Assembly (NCBI GenBank): GCA_023242925.1
Contig: CP096134.1
Location: 868,001-932,000 of the forward strand
Length of the DNA stretch: 64,000 nt
Direction of reading: 5' to 3'
Source of the DNA: Hyphomonadaceae bacterium JAD_PAG50586_4
GTDB taxonomy: Bacteria > Pseudomonadota > Alphaproteobacteria > Caulobacterales > Aquidulcibacteraceae
The stretch's first letter is position 1. Every line of letters starts with the position of its first letter. The translations under genes and the position numbers were made by a program. Below, in pieces: positions 1-9,129 of the stretch. The notes beneath the pieces are model-generated. The model saw nothing but the letters and a program-made list of their open reading frames with translations. It made no database searches and was not told where the DNA came from.

Positions 1-925
1 CGCATGCTTCGATTTCAAGCGTCGCGGCGGCTTGGCGCAGCACGTCGAGCACCGCGCCCATCACTTGCGGCTGACAGCGCAAGCAATACGGATCCTGCAC
101 GCGCTCGTCGCCTGCAAGGTGCGAGGCGCGAATGGCGGAATCTGACATCAATGCGCGGAGCGCCGCCGCCGTTTCGATCTGGCCGCGATGGCCGCGGAGC
201 GTGTGGATGCGCGGATCGAAGGGCGTGTCAGAGCCCTTCGCCGCTTCGGTGGACAGCGCGCCAGTCACGAGCGCCGATTGATAGAGTCGCTCGGCTTCGA
301 ATAGACCGGCGAGAGCATAGGCGGTGGAGAATTGCGTGCCGTTGAGAAGGGCGAGGCCTTCCTTCGGCGCAAGCTCCAGCGGCTTCAACCCGGCTTCGGC
401 GAGCGCTTCTGCGGCGGGCTTTACGCCGCCATCGGTGATGATCTCGCCCACGCCAATCATGGCGCAAGCCATGTGCGCGAGCGGCGCCAGGTCACCGGAG
501 GCGCCGACGGAGCCTTGTGCGGGAATGACGGGGTAAAGTCGCTTCGCCAGCATCGCTTGCATCAGCGCGATGGTCTGCGGGCGCACGCCCGAAGCGCCTT
601 GGCCCAAGCTGTTGAGCTTCAGCGCCATCATCAGCCGCACAATCTGCGCCGGCATCGGCTCGCCAACCCCGGCCGCATGTGAAAGCACAATGTTGCGTTG
701 CAATTGCGCGAGATCTGCATCGGCAATGCGGACCCCGGCGAGTTTACCGAAGCCGGTGTTGATGCCGTAGATCGGTTCGCCGTGCGCAAGGATGCGGTCG
801 ATCGCGGCCGCACTCGCTTCGATCGCGGGCGCTGTTGAAGCATCAAGCTGTGCGTTGGCGCCGTGATAGATCGCGCGCCAATCGGCAAGGCGCGCCTTGG
901 TGGGATGCAATACGATCTCGTTCAT
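1..925 (-). CDS. hutH: Histidine ammonia-lyase, C-terminus beyond window edge
   Basis: Catalyses deamination of L-histidine to urocanate, the first step of histidine utilisation in the cytoplasm. The reading frame starts at an ATG at 923-925 and stays open to the left edge, giving about 308 of the usual ~510 residues. Visible motifs are the substrate-loop segment [12 protein letters not shown] near residues 53-64 and [12 protein letters not shown] around residues 140-151; its Ala-Ser-Gly forms the autocatalytic MIO electrophile of this family. Its start overlaps the hutI stop by four bases, so the two are translationally coupled in the order hutI-hutH. It is likely controlled by HutC through the operator upstream of hutI. 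The identification is secure; only the C-terminal part is missing. Confidence 0.96.
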   Translation of the reverse strand, partial: MNEIVLHPTKARLADWRAIYHGANAQLDASTAPAIEASAAAIDRILAHGEPIYGINTGFGKLAGVRIADADLAQLQRNIVLSHAAGVGEPMPAQIVRLMMALKLNSLGQGASGVRPQTIALMQAMLAKRLYPVIPAQGSVGASGDLAPLAHMACAMIGVGEIITDGGVKPAAEALAEAGLKPLELAPKEGLALLNGTQFSTAYALAGLFEAERLYQSALVTGALSTEAAKGSDTPFDPRIHTLRGHRGQIETAAALRALMSDSAIRASHLAGDERVQDPYCLRCQPQVMGAVLDVLRQAAATLEIEAC

Positions 926-2121
926 TGGCCGCCCCAAATGCGCGCGTGCAATGGCTTGAAGCCCATGCGGTAAACCAGTTCTGCCGGCCGCTCGATGTCC
1001 CAGATCGCAAGATCGCAGCGTTTGCCGGCTTCGAGCGTGCCGATGTCCTCGGTGCGACCGAGCGCCTTGGCGGCGTGACGGGTCACGCCCAACAGGCATT
1101 CTTCCGGCGTGAGCCGGAACAGCGTCGCGCCCATATTCATCGCCAGTAGCAACGACGTGAGCGGTGAGGTGCCAGGATTATAGTCTGTGGCGAGCGCCAT
1201 CGGCACGCCGGCGTCGCGGAGTGCGCCGACTGGCGGCAGATGCGTGTCGCGCAGGAAGTAGAAGGCGCCGGGCAGCATGACGGCGACCATGCCGGCGCGT
1301 TTCATGGCGGCGATGCCGGCTTCATCGAGATATTCGAGGTGGTCGGCGGAGAGCGCGCCGTAGCGGGCGGCGAGCGCTGCGCCATTCTGGTTAGAAAGCT
1401 GTTCGGCGTGCAGCTTCACCGGCAGGCCGCACCCGCGCGCGGCGCGGAAGACGCGCTCCGTCTGCGCCGATGTGAAAGCAATGTTCTCGCAGAAGGCGTC
1501 CACTGCATCCGCGACACCCACAGCGGCGGGGATAATGTTCGCGCAAACCTCGTCGATATAGCCGTCCGCATCGCCGGCGAATTCCGGCGGCAACGCGTGC
1601 GCGGCGAGCAGCGTGGGTGAAACATTGATGCGGCGCTTTTCGCCCAAGCGGTGCGCGGTGTTCAATTGTTTCAGCTCGTGCTCGCGCGAGAGCCCGTAGC
1701 CGGATTTGATCTCGATCGTGGTGACGCCCTCAGCGATCAGCGCGTCGAGGCGCGGCAAGGCATCGGCCACCAGATCATCCTCGCTTGCGGCGCGCGTGGC
1801 GCTGACGGTGGAGATGATGCCGCCGCCGGCGCGGGCGATCTCTTCATACGTGGCGCCATTCAAGCGCAGCTCGAATTCGTGTGCGCGATTGCCGGCGTGG
1901 ACGAGATGCGTATGGCAGTCGATGAGGCCTGGCGTGATCCAGCGGCCGCCGCAGGGAATGGTTTCGACGGCATCGAGCGCGGGCGCTTTGCTGGTGGGGC
2001 CGGCATAAAGGATGCGATCGCCTTGGACCGCGACCACGCCGTCTTCGATCACGCCAAGACCGGGCAGGTCCTTGCGCATCGTCGCCAGGCGCGCGTCGCG
2101 CCAAACTCGATCGCAGTGCAT
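922..2121 (-). CDS. hutI: Imidazolonepropionase
   Basis: Hydrolyses 4-imidazolone-5-propionate to N-formimidoyl-L-glutamate, the third step of histidine degradation. The protein has 399 residues, normal for the family. It belongs to the amidohydrolase superfamily: the metal motif [10 protein letters not shown] lies near residues 70-79, followed by the family segment [15 protein letters not shown], and a late Asp motif ([10 protein letters not shown]) follows at about residue 315. The ATG at 2121 is preceded by a purine-rich GAAGGGAAG Shine-Dalgarno sequence. The gene is divergent from hutF, with a HutC-type palindrome between them, and overlaps hutH by four bases. hutU (urocanase), needed between HutH and HutI, is not in the window and may lie to the left. 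Confidence 0.96.
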   Translation of the reverse strand: MHCDRVWRDARLATMRKDLPGLGVIEDGVVAVQGDRILYAGPTSKAPALDAVETIPCGGRWITPGLIDCHTHLVHAGNRAHEFELRLNGATYEEIARAGGGIISTVSATRAASEDDLVADALPRLDALIAEGVTTIEIKSGYGLSREHELKQLNTAHRLGEKRRINVSPTLLAAHALPPEFAGDADGYIDEVCANIIPAAVGVADAVDAFCENIAFTSAQTERVFRAARGCGLPVKLHAEQLSNQNGAALAARYGALSADHLEYLDEAGIAAMKRAGMVAVMLPGAFYFLRDTHLPPVGALRDAGVPMALATDYNPGTSPLTSLLLAMNMGATLFRLTPEECLLGVTRHAAKALGRTEDIGTLEAGKRCDLAIWDIERPAELVYRMGFKPLHARIWGGQ

Positions 2122-2143
2122 GCGCTCTTCCCTTCGCCCGGAA

Positions 2144-2157
2144 TATGTCTATACATA
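2144..2157. promoter_or_regulatory. Probable HutC operator
   Basis: A 14-bp palindrome, TATGT-CTAT-ACATA, lies in the 60-bp divergent region between hutI and hutF. It fits the GT-N-TA-N-AC core bound by HutC/GntR-type repressors (here GTCTATAC). Because hutC is the last gene of the rightward operon, the site should let HutC repress both arms until urocanate is present. The palindrome is seen directly; binding is inferred. Confidence 0.7.
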
Positions 2158-2181
2158 AAGACCAAGCGGCGAGGTTGTCCA

Positions 2182-3546
2182 GTGAGCAATGACGGCATGA
2201 GCCTATGGTTCGCGGAAGCGTTGTTGGAGACAGGTTGGGCGCAAGGCGTGCGCCTCAATCTGTGCGACGGCGCGATCGCCGGCATCGAAACAAATGTAGC
2301 GCGCGCTTCGGGCGAAGAGAGCGGCGCGGTGGCGCTGCCGGGCCTCGTCAATGTCCACAGCCACGCCTTTCAGCGTGCGATGGCGGGGCTTACGGAACGG
2401 CGCGGGCCGAGCGCGGACGATTTCTGGTCGTGGCGCGAGCTGATGTACCGCTTCCTCGATCGCGGCGGCGCTGAGGAGATCGAAGCGATCAGTGCGCTGG
2501 CGTTCGCGGAAATGCTGGAGGGCGGCTTCACCCGCGTGGCCGAGTTCCACTACCTGCACAATGACGAGCGCGGCGACGCGTATACCGACCCGGCTGAGAT
2601 ATCCGCGCATATCGTCAACGCCGCGCGCGCCACAGGCATCGCGCTGACGATGCTGCCAGTGTTTTACGCGCACGCAAATTTTGGCGGCAAGCCGTTCGTG
2701 AGCGGGCAGCGGCGCTTCATCTCGAACGTGGATGGCTTCGCCAAGATGGTCGACGCGTGCGGTCGCATGGTGCGCGATCTGCCGGACGCCAATGTCGGTG
2801 TAGCGCCGCATTCGTTGCGCGCCGTGACGCCGGAAGAATTGCGCGATCTCGTGGCGATCGCAGGCGATCGGCCGATCCATATTCATATCGCCGAGCAGAC
2901 GCGCGAGGTGGATGATTGCTTGGCGTGGTCCGGCAAACGACCGGTGGAATGGTTGATGGAGAAAGTGTCCGTCGATCAACGCTGGTGTTTGATCCATGCG
3001 ACGCACGTGACGCCAGAAGAAACGCGCGCCATGGCGCAGAGCGGCGCCGTTGTGGGCCTGTGCCCGATCACCGAGGCCAATCTCGGCGACGGCGTGTTTC
3101 CCGCTGTCGAGTATCTCGAAGCAGGCGGCGCGTTCGGGATCGGCACCGATTCCAATGTGCTGATCGATGCAGCCGAAGAATTGCGGACGATGGAATACGC
3201 CCAACGCCTCGCGCGCCGGAAGCGCTCAGTCTTGGCGCCGGCCGAGGGCAGCACCGGCGGCGAATTGTTCCGCCGTGCGCTCGCGGGTGGCCAGCGCGCG
3301 ACGCAAAGCGACAGCAACCTGAAGATCGGGGCGCCGGCGGACATCGTAAGCTTAGATGGCGCTTCATCTTTGCTGGCGCATCGTAACGGCGATGCCCATC
3401 TCGACTCGTGGGTGTTTGCGGGTGGCAAACGCTTGGTGAAAGAGGTTTGGCGGCGTGGTCGCAAGGTCGTGCAGGGCGGTCAGCATGTTCAGCGCGAAGC
3501 GATCGAACAGCATTACGCGCAAGCGTTGGGGCGCATTCTCGCGTGA
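2182..3546 (+). CDS. hutF: Formimidoylglutamate deiminase
   Basis: Converts N-formimidoyl-L-glutamate to N-formyl-L-glutamate plus ammonia, marking the five-step, formylglutamate branch of histidine catabolism. The amidohydrolase metal motif NVHSHAFQRAMAG is near residue 55, with HIHIAEQ at about residue 235, LIHATHV at about 270 and GTDSN near 322. The open frame extends far upstream, but I chose GTG 2182 because GAGG lies seven bases before it and the resulting 454 residues match the family length; ATG 2197 is an alternative. The stop overlaps the hutC start by four bases. The promoter carries the HutC palindrome. Confidence 0.93.
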   Translation: MSNDGMSLWFAEALLETGWAQGVRLNLCDGAIAGIETNVARASGEESGAVALPGLVNVHSHAFQRAMAGLTERRGPSADDFWSWRELMYRFLDRGGAEEIEAISALAFAEMLEGGFTRVAEFHYLHNDERGDAYTDPAEISAHIVNAARATGIALTMLPVFYAHANFGGKPFVSGQRRFISNVDGFAKMVDACGRMVRDLPDANVGVAPHSLRAVTPEELRDLVAIAGDRPIHIHIAEQTREVDDCLAWSGKRPVEWLMEKVSVDQRWCLIHATHVTPEETRAMAQSGAVVGLCPITEANLGDGVFPAVEYLEAGGAFGIGTDSNVLIDAAEELRTMEYAQRLARRKRSVLAPAEGSTGGELFRRALAGGQRATQSDSNLKIGAPADIVSLDGASSLLAHRNGDAHLDSWVFAGGKRLVKEVWRRGRKVVQGGQHVQREAIEQHYAQALGRILA

Positions 3547-4277
3547 GCCATGCGCCTGCTTCCGACACACTGCATGCCCGCATCCGCTCCAGCATTGAGC
3601 GGAAAATCCTTTCGGGCGCCTGGAAGCCGGGCGATCGGATTCCGTTCGAACACGAGCTGATGGAGAAATACCAATGCTCGCGGATGACCGTGAGCAAGGC
3701 GATTGCGGATCTTGTGAGCGCGGGCTTGGTTGTGCGCCGCCGCCGCGCGGGTTCGTTCGTGGCGCAGCCGCCGGTGCATCTGTCGATCCTCGACATTCCA
3801 GACATACAGGCCGAGATTCGTCAGCGCGGGCAGGAATATTCTTACAAGCGTATTGCCCGCGCTGTGCGCAAGTCAGCGCGGGGCAATGCGGAAGAGCAAG
3901 CGCTCGCCGATGGCGGGTTGCTGTTGGCGGTTGAATGCCTGCACAGCGCCAACAAGCGGCCGTTTGCGTTGGAGCGCCGATTGATTGCTTTGAAGGCGGT
4001 GCCGAGCGCGGCGGACGCGAATTTCGCGCATGTATCGCCGGGCGCGTGGCTGCTCGATCACGTGCCTTGGACGCAGGCCGAGCATCGCGTGTCGGCAATT
4101 AGCGCAGACGTCGCGGTGTCGGATGCGCTAGAGATTGATCCACGCGCTGCGTGCCTGCGGTTGGAGCGGCGCACGTGGCGCAATGGCGTCGCGATCACGC
4201 ATGTGGTGCAGACGTTCGCCGGTGAATCGTATCATCTCGCGGGCTCATTCACGCCAACACGCGCCAAGCGGCGCTAA
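3543..4277 (+). CDS. hutC: Histidine utilisation repressor, GntR family
   Basis: A 244-residue transcriptional repressor of the hut genes. The N-terminal winged helix of the GntR family (SIERKILSGAWKPGDRIPFE, then CSRMTVSKAIADLVSAGLV) covers about residues 10-75. A C-terminal UTRA effector domain follows and in this family senses urocanate. GTG 3543 overlaps the hutF TGA by four bases, so it is translationally coupled to hutF and autoregulated through the 2144 palindrome. The open frame continues upstream, but the extra sequence is antisense-like and lacks family character. The 3' end overlaps the convergent LuxR-type gene by four bases. Confidence 0.92.
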   Translation: MSHAPASDTLHARIRSSIERKILSGAWKPGDRIPFEHELMEKYQCSRMTVSKAIADLVSAGLVVRRRRAGSFVAQPPVHLSILDIPDIQAEIRQRGQEYSYKRIARAVRKSARGNAEEQALADGGLLLAVECLHSANKRPFALERRLIALKAVPSAADANFAHVSPGAWLLDHVPWTQAEHRVSAISADVAVSDALEIDPRAACLRLERRTWRNGVAITHVVQTFAGESYHLAGSFTPTRAKRR

Positions 4278-5052
4278 TTGTGCGATGGGCCCATGCCGAC
4301 ATAGCCCAGTGTGGCAGCGCGATAGATTGCCTGTGAGCGGCCGACAACGTCGAGCTTGCGCGCCGCGTTGGTCATATGGAATCGCACCGTCGGCACCGAG
4401 ATGCTCATGATGACGCTGATCTCGGAATCGGTCTTTCCCGCCGCGCCCCATTTCAAGCACTGGATCTCGCGGCGGGTCAGCAGAGGCGGGAGGTAGCGGC
4501 GCCGCGCACGCTGCGTTCGTGGTCGGCGCCGATGAATTGAAGCGCGAGCGCTTGCAGCGCGCCGGCGTTATCGCGAAAAACAGGCTTGATGGCGAAGTCC
4601 GCGTCGGCGGTCGCCCAAACAATGGCGCCGATTACGCCGCCTGGCAAATAGGCTGGCGAGATGATCGCTGCGCCGACGCTAAACCGCTCCGCTGGGCCTT
4701 TCTCGTTCAGCGCGTCGAGAACGTGCGTGGCGCGCCACGTCGCCAACCGGCCGTGGCTATAAAACATGGGCTCGGAGCACACGCGTACGGCGTGGATGAA
4801 ATAGGAGCGCAGCGCAAAGCCGCGATCTTCCCAATAGCGCAGATCGGGATCGACCCATTTGAAGAGCGCGCCTGCGTAAGGGCGACCACTTGAATCGCGG
4901 ATGGGCGAGGGGCTGCCGATGTCGGCGCTTGCTGCAACGCAAGGCAAACCGATCTCGCGGCCTTTGGTCTCGACGAGCATCGCCAAGCGATCGATTTCAA
5001 GCGCGATCGCGTCGGGTTTTGCGTCCCTGTCGGTTCCGCTAGCTTGTGGCAT
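4274..5052 (-). pseudogene. LuxR-type regulator with autoinducer-binding-like domain, frameshifted
   Basis: The 5' frame (5052 down to about 4500) encodes a domain like the autoinducer-binding fold of LuxR regulators, with segments such as LRYWEDRGFALRSYF and YSHGRLATWRATHV. The DNA-binding part continues in another frame from about 4500 to 4274: PPLLTRREIQCLKWGAAGKT followed by SEISVIMSISVPTVRFHM, a textbook LuxR helix-turn-helix. Adding one base in the GC-rich run at about 4497-4505 restores one protein of about 259 residues. No luxI-type synthase is nearby, so it could be an orphan (solo) LuxR. It is divergent from the acyl-CoA dehydrogenase at 5184. Whether the frameshift is real or an assembly error cannot be decided here. 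Confidence 0.8.
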
Positions 5053-5183
5053 CAGGCTAATATCCGGAACGTCTTCAAGTGGCTGGCGCTCGCCAAAATG
5101 ACTCGTGCGTCGTGTTTGAACGAAAGCATGACTAAGGCTGGATTCACAGCGTAAAAGTCTGTCAGCCGAAGGGCGGAGCGCAC

Positions 5184-6368
5184 ATGCACCTTGAGTTGGA
5201 AGAGTCCGAGCGCGCGTTTCGCGACGAGGTTCGCACTTTCCTTAAGAATAGTCTGACGCCGGAATTGGTCGCGGGCGGGCGTTTGGCGACGAGCGTGTTC
5301 TGCGATCCTGAATATTCGCTGCCGTGGCAACGTATCCTCAATGCGCGCGGGTGGGCCGCGCCGACTTGGCCGCAGCAATTCGGCGGTCCGGGTTGGAGCG
5401 AGATGGAGCAATATATTTTCGCCGAGGAGTGCGCCCTCGCAGGCGCGCCGAATCTGGCGCCGATGGGGCTGCGCATGGTCGGCCCATGCATCATGCATCA
5501 CGGCACGCCTGAACAGCGTGCGTATTTCCTGCCGCGTATCCTCTCCGGCGAAGATTATTGGTGCCAAGGCTATTCCGAGCCCGGCGCGGGCTCAGATCTC
5601 GCCAATCTGCGCACGGGTGCGGAGTCCGATGGCGATCATTACGTCATCAATGGCTCCAAGATTTGGACCACGCACGCACACTTTGCCAACATGATGTTCG
5701 GCCTCGTGCGCACAGATTTCGACGCCAAGGCGCAGAAGGGCATCACCTTCCTGCTGATCGACATGAAGGCGCCAGGCGTCACTCTTCGCCCCATCCTGAA
5801 TCTCGCCGGCGAGCACGAGCTCAACGAAGTGTTCTTCGACAATGCGCGCGTGCCGAAGGCCAACCGCATTGGTGCGGAGAATGACGGCTGGACGGTCGCG
5901 AAGTATCTACTTGAGTTCGAACGCGGCGGCAGCTTTGCGCCGGCGCTGAGGACGCGGCTGAAGCGCATCCGCACCGCGGCGCGTGAAGAAACACCCGATG
6001 GTCCGCCGCTCCTGGAGAACGCCGCGTTCGAATCTCGCTTGGCAAGCGCCGAGATCAAGGTCGAGGCGATCCAGATCACGGAGCATCGTGTGGCGAACGC
6101 GCTGAGTTCCGGGCAGAACCCTGGACCGCTCTCGTCTATGCTGAAGACGCAAGGCACGGAGATGCTGCAGCGGATTGAGGAATTGGGCCTCGATCTGGCA
6201 GCGCATTACGCTCCCGCTGGCCGGCATATGAATGGCTTTGGCGCGAATGAGCCAGCGTTTGGCTCGGATGCGGCGGCGCGCTATTATAATAGTCGGGCTG
6301 CTTCGATCTACGGCGGTTCGAATGAGATTCAGCGCAACATCATGGCGCGCCTGGTGCTTGGCCTTTAA
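5184..6368 (+). CDS. Acyl-CoA dehydrogenase
   Basis: FAD-dependent alpha,beta-dehydrogenation of an acyl-CoA; 394 residues, typical of the family. The FAD/substrate motifs are visible: CQGYSEPGAGSDLANLRT near residue 130, ITFLLIDMKAPGV near 190, and the C-terminal IYGGSNEIQRNIMARLVLGL segment. This type is common in steroid, terpenoid and branched-chain acid pathways, so the substrate cannot be assigned. GGCGGAG lies six bases before the ATG. The gene stands alone between the divergent LuxR-type gene and a leftover signal peptide region. Confidence 0.92.
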   Translation: MHLELEESERAFRDEVRTFLKNSLTPELVAGGRLATSVFCDPEYSLPWQRILNARGWAAPTWPQQFGGPGWSEMEQYIFAEECALAGAPNLAPMGLRMVGPCIMHHGTPEQRAYFLPRILSGEDYWCQGYSEPGAGSDLANLRTGAESDGDHYVINGSKIWTTHAHFANMMFGLVRTDFDAKAQKGITFLLIDMKAPGVTLRPILNLAGEHELNEVFFDNARVPKANRIGAENDGWTVAKYLLEFERGGSFAPALRTRLKRIRTAAREETPDGPPLLENAAFESRLASAEIKVEAIQITEHRVANALSSGQNPGPLSSMLKTQGTEMLQRIEELGLDLAAHYAPAGRHMNGFGANEPAFGSDAAARYYNSRAASIYGGSNEIQRNIMARLVLGL

Positions 6369-6488
6369 CCCCCGACACGCTCCACGCCGCTTCTCGCTCC
6401 ATCTAGCAAAAGCGGCTGGTGCGCTGAAGAGCGCAGCGGCTGACGTTCCCACGCACAGGATCGTGCGCAGCATGTGCGTGCGGTTCAT
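6369..6488 (-). pseudogene. Orphan signal-peptide coding start (remnant)
   Basis: Directly downstream of the acyl-CoA dehydrogenase, the minus strand has a very strong ribosome binding site (GGGAGGGAAAT before ATG 6488). It encodes a classic Sec signal peptide of about 28 residues, MLRTILCVGTSAAALFSAP then AAFA, with an AxA-type cleavage site. After about 40 residues the frame runs into the antisense of the dehydrogenase and shows no protein character. I read it as the surviving 5' end of a deleted exported protein. The adjoining 6489-6630 stretch is its former upstream region and shows nothing else. Confidence 0.45.
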
Positions 6489-6630
6489 ATTTCCCTCCCA
6501 CTGCGGCTTTTTTGAGGGTTTCCCCGCCGCGACTGTACGGGGATGCTCAGTGACGCGAGGGCCAGGAACAAGCTGTTGGAATTGATAGGCCGCGCACGCG
6601 CGTGTGCTTAACGCGCGCGCAGAATATTAC

Positions 6631-7575
6631 TCAGCGGCAATAGCGAACGGAAGGCGGCGCCCATTGCGCGAGCAGTCGCGCTTGCGCGTCGCGGCTGCGA
6701 TAGAGGAAATCCGCAGGCAGGCCCAGTCGCAACGAAGCTTGCGCTGGCGGCGCATCCTTAATGGCGACGCGATCCGCCAATGCGCCCATCGCGCGAAGCA
6801 CCGTCCCCGAAAACGCGTCGAGATCGTGTTCGCGACCAAGCTCAAGTCGTTCGCGCACGATCGGCGGCAGGAGCGAGACGGAGGCCTTCGTCATCATCTT
6901 GCGAATGCTGATGGGCAGGCCGATCGCACCGGGACCGGATTGCACGATCTTCAAAAACTCGCCCACGATTGGGTGTGGCTCGAAGCGCGGCGCGAGCTTG
7001 TCCATCATCGCCATGAAGTCATCGTCGGACCCGAGCGCCGTCTGCACGCCGTAGAGCTTCGCGATCGGCGCGCCTTCCGCATAGAAGCGGCGCTTCTCCT
7101 CTTCGCTAAGCGGGCTGACGAAGCGGTCGTACGCGTTGAGGAAGCCGTAGCCAGCCGTCGCGCTCACCCAATTCAGCAACTCGACATCGAGCGCCTTGTA
7201 ATGTTCGCCGTTGGGCGTCTTGCCTTGCACGCGCGCGTGCATGTTGGTGACGCCCTGGATCACCCGCGTGGCGGCCTCTTTGGGTGCATAGACGCCAACC
7301 ATCGCAGCCATGCCGGTGCGTTGCGAACGCCCGATCGGATCGACCTTGTAGATGGAATGATCCCAGACGCCGGAGCGGATCCGGGCGTCGGCGAACTCAA
7401 GCAGCACCGCCGCCACACCGCCCACGCCGAGCGCGATCGGGTTCTTGAACACGCGCCATTGCATCGAGTCCGGGCCCACCATGGCCGTGGCGCCAGGCGG
7501 ATTGGCGAAATCGACCTTCCAGCCGAGATACGAGTCCATGTGCAGGCCTGCACGCTTCATTGTGTCGTTTGCCAT
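6631..7575 (-). CDS. Oxygenase MpaB family protein (DUF2236)
   Basis: A 314-residue protein of the MpaB/latex-clearing-protein (DUF2236) superfamily, haem-dependent oxygenases or their relatives. The pattern seen is GGVAAVLLEFADARIRSGVW near residue 50, then MAAMVGVYAPKEAATRVI and a conserved His at about residue 115 (VTNMHARVQGKTPNG). Then WVSATAGYGFLNAYDRF and a long helical C-terminus follow. The order and spacing match family members of similar length from proteobacteria. Substrate unknown. It is divergent from the kinase operon starting at 7720. Confidence 0.8.
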   Translation of the reverse strand: MANDTMKRAGLHMDSYLGWKVDFANPPGATAMVGPDSMQWRVFKNPIALGVGGVAAVLLEFADARIRSGVWDHSIYKVDPIGRSQRTGMAAMVGVYAPKEAATRVIQGVTNMHARVQGKTPNGEHYKALDVELLNWVSATAGYGFLNAYDRFVSPLSEEEKRRFYAEGAPIAKLYGVQTALGSDDDFMAMMDKLAPRFEPHPIVGEFLKIVQSGPGAIGLPISIRKMMTKASVSLLPPIVRERLELGREHDLDAFSGTVLRAMGALADRVAIKDAPPAQASLRLGLPADFLYRSRDAQARLLAQWAPPSVRYCR

Positions 7576-7719
7576 GCAGCGAGGATAGCACGATTTGGCG
7601 TGGGACCCACGCGCTGGCGCCTATGAGAAATGATAGGCGCGACGTCCAATCGCTGTTCCGCCACGGCATGGCGTTGCGTGCGCTTGCGGCGTGAAACCAA
7701 ACGGCGGAATGTGGTGCCC

Positions 7720-8727
7720 ATGAGTGCGCCTTCTCTTGATCGTGATGCAGTGGCGGCTTTGGCGCCGAGGCTGGCGCCGAGGCTGGCGCCAGGTGCAACG
7801 GGCGTCGCCGAAGCGCGGCAATTGTCGGGCGGCGCCAGCCAGGAATTATGGCTCGTAGCGTTGGAGACGCCGTCGGGGCCGGTCCGCACTGTGTTGCGCC
7901 GCAAACCGCCGCAGCGCGCCGCCAGCGAACTTGCGATCGCGATCGAAACCGAAGCCTTGCTCATTGCGCTCGCGCACGACGCGGGCGTGCCGTCGCCGCG
8001 CGTGTTGCACACGCTCACGCCGGACGATGGCTTGGGCGCGGGCTTCTTTATGAGCTTCGTCGACGGCGAGGCGCTCGGCGGGCGCATCGTGCGCGACGAG
8101 GCGTTTGCCGCGGTGCGGCCAAAGCTGGCGCGACAATGCGGGGAGATATTGGCACATATTCATGTGCTGCCGCGTCAGCGTGTGCCCGAGCTGCCCGCAA
8201 AAGACACCGCGCGTGTGATCGACGAATTGGAGCAGGCTTATCGCGCCGAAGATTGGCCGCGGCCAGTGTTCTCGTTGGCGTTTCGCTGGTTGCGCCAGAG
8301 CATGCCGCCGCCAGCGCTGGCCACGATCGTGCACGGCGATTTTCGCAATGGCAATCTGCTGATGGGGCCAGACGGCGTGCGTGCTGTGCTCGATTGGGAA
8401 TTGGCGCACGCCGGCGACCCGATGGAGGATCTCGGCTGGATTTGCGTGAACTCGTGGCGGTTCGGAATGATCGATAAGCCTGTGGGCGGCTTTGGCGTGC
8501 GCGAGGACTTGTTCGCGGGCTACGAGGCGGTGAGTGGCGCCAAGGTTGATGCGGCGCGCGTGCGCTTTTGGGAAATTGTCGGCACGCTGCGTTGGGGCGT
8601 GATCTGCACGATGTCGGGCGTGTTGCTGCGCGGCGAGGGGCCGTTCGCGATCGAGCGGCCGATGATCGCACGGCGCGCCTCCGAAACCGAACTGGATTTG
8701 CTCAACCTGCTGGAAGGTGCGGCTTAA
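7720..8727 (+). CDS. APH-family phosphotransferase, LvaA/ACAD10-like kinase
   Basis: A 335-residue aminoglycoside-phosphotransferase-fold kinase. Brenner's motif HGDFRNGNLLMG is near residue 205 and the metal-binding LDWELAHAGDPMEDLGW about 20 residues later; both are intact. The start is ATG 7720; the longer open frame has no family resemblance upstream. It is followed one base later by a DUF6285 protein and then an acyl-CoA dehydrogenase. That trio matches the lvaABC logic, in which the kinase phosphorylates a 4-hydroxyacyl-CoA so that the dehydrogenase-like enzyme can convert it to an enoyl- or 3-hydroxyacyl-CoA. A role in hydroxy-acid catabolism is therefore inferred, not antibiotic resistance. 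Confidence 0.85.
   Translation: MSAPSLDRDAVAALAPRLAPRLAPGATGVAEARQLSGGASQELWLVALETPSGPVRTVLRRKPPQRAASELAIAIETEALLIALAHDAGVPSPRVLHTLTPDDGLGAGFFMSFVDGEALGGRIVRDEAFAAVRPKLARQCGEILAHIHVLPRQRVPELPAKDTARVIDELEQAYRAEDWPRPVFSLAFRWLRQSMPPPALATIVHGDFRNGNLLMGPDGVRAVLDWELAHAGDPMEDLGWICVNSWRFGMIDKPVGGFGVREDLFAGYEAVSGAKVDAARVRFWEIVGTLRWGVICTMSGVLLRGEGPFAIERPMIARRASETELDLLNLLEGAA
7760..7792 (+). repeat. 12-bp tandem repeat in kinase gene
   Basis: The unit TGGCGCCGAGGC occurs in nearly three in-frame copies, encoding LAPRLAPRLAPG near the kinase N-terminus. Copy number could vary without breaking the frame. Confidence 0.8.
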
Positions 8728-8728
8728 G

Positions 8729-9106
8729 ATGCAGGATCATCCCTCCGCCATCGCTGTGCTCGACATCGCTATTGCGCATCTGCGTAACAACACCTTGCCG
8801 GATCTCAAAGGCCGCGCCGCGTTCGATTTGCGCGTGACGCTCAATGCGCTTCAACTTGTGCGCCGAACCTTGGCGCTGACGCCGGAAAGCGATGCAGCCG
8901 AACGCGCACGCTTGGAAGCGTTGCTCGGCGAAACTGGCGATCTCGATAGCCTGAACCGCGCATTCTGCGCGCGGATTGAAGCAGGTGAGATGGACTTGGC
9001 GACGCCAGGGCTCGCCGCGCATCTGCGCGCCACGGCGCTTGAAAAGCTCGCGGTCGATCAACCGACTTACTCGGCCTATCGCCGCGGCACGGAAACAAAA
9101 GACTGA
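8729..9106 (+). CDS. DUF6285 small protein, LvaB-like partner
   Basis: A 125-residue, mostly helical, acidic/basic protein of the DUF6285 type (PSAIAVLDIAIAHLRNNTLP, then RVTLNALQLVRRTLALTP). Members are almost always encoded between an APH-type kinase and an acyl-CoA dehydrogenase, as here. In the levulinate system the corresponding small protein is required for kinase activity. It starts two bases after the kinase stop, so the two are coupled. No catalytic motif is visible, and the partner role is inferred from context. Confidence 0.75.
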   Translation: MQDHPSAIAVLDIAIAHLRNNTLPDLKGRAAFDLRVTLNALQLVRRTLALTPESDAAERARLEALLGETGDLDSLNRAFCARIEAGEMDLATPGLAAHLRATALEKLAVDQPTYSAYRRGTETKD

Positions 9107-9129
9107 CACAAAGATTGGGGAGTATCGCG

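Noticed and set aside
1651..2181. N-terminal extension of hutF through the hutI region
   Set aside because: The sequence is antisense to hutI and lacks similarity; GTG 2182 has a Shine-Dalgarno sequence and gives the family length.
2203..3204. Long minus-strand open frame opposite hutF
   Set aside because: Antisense shadow of a well-identified gene.
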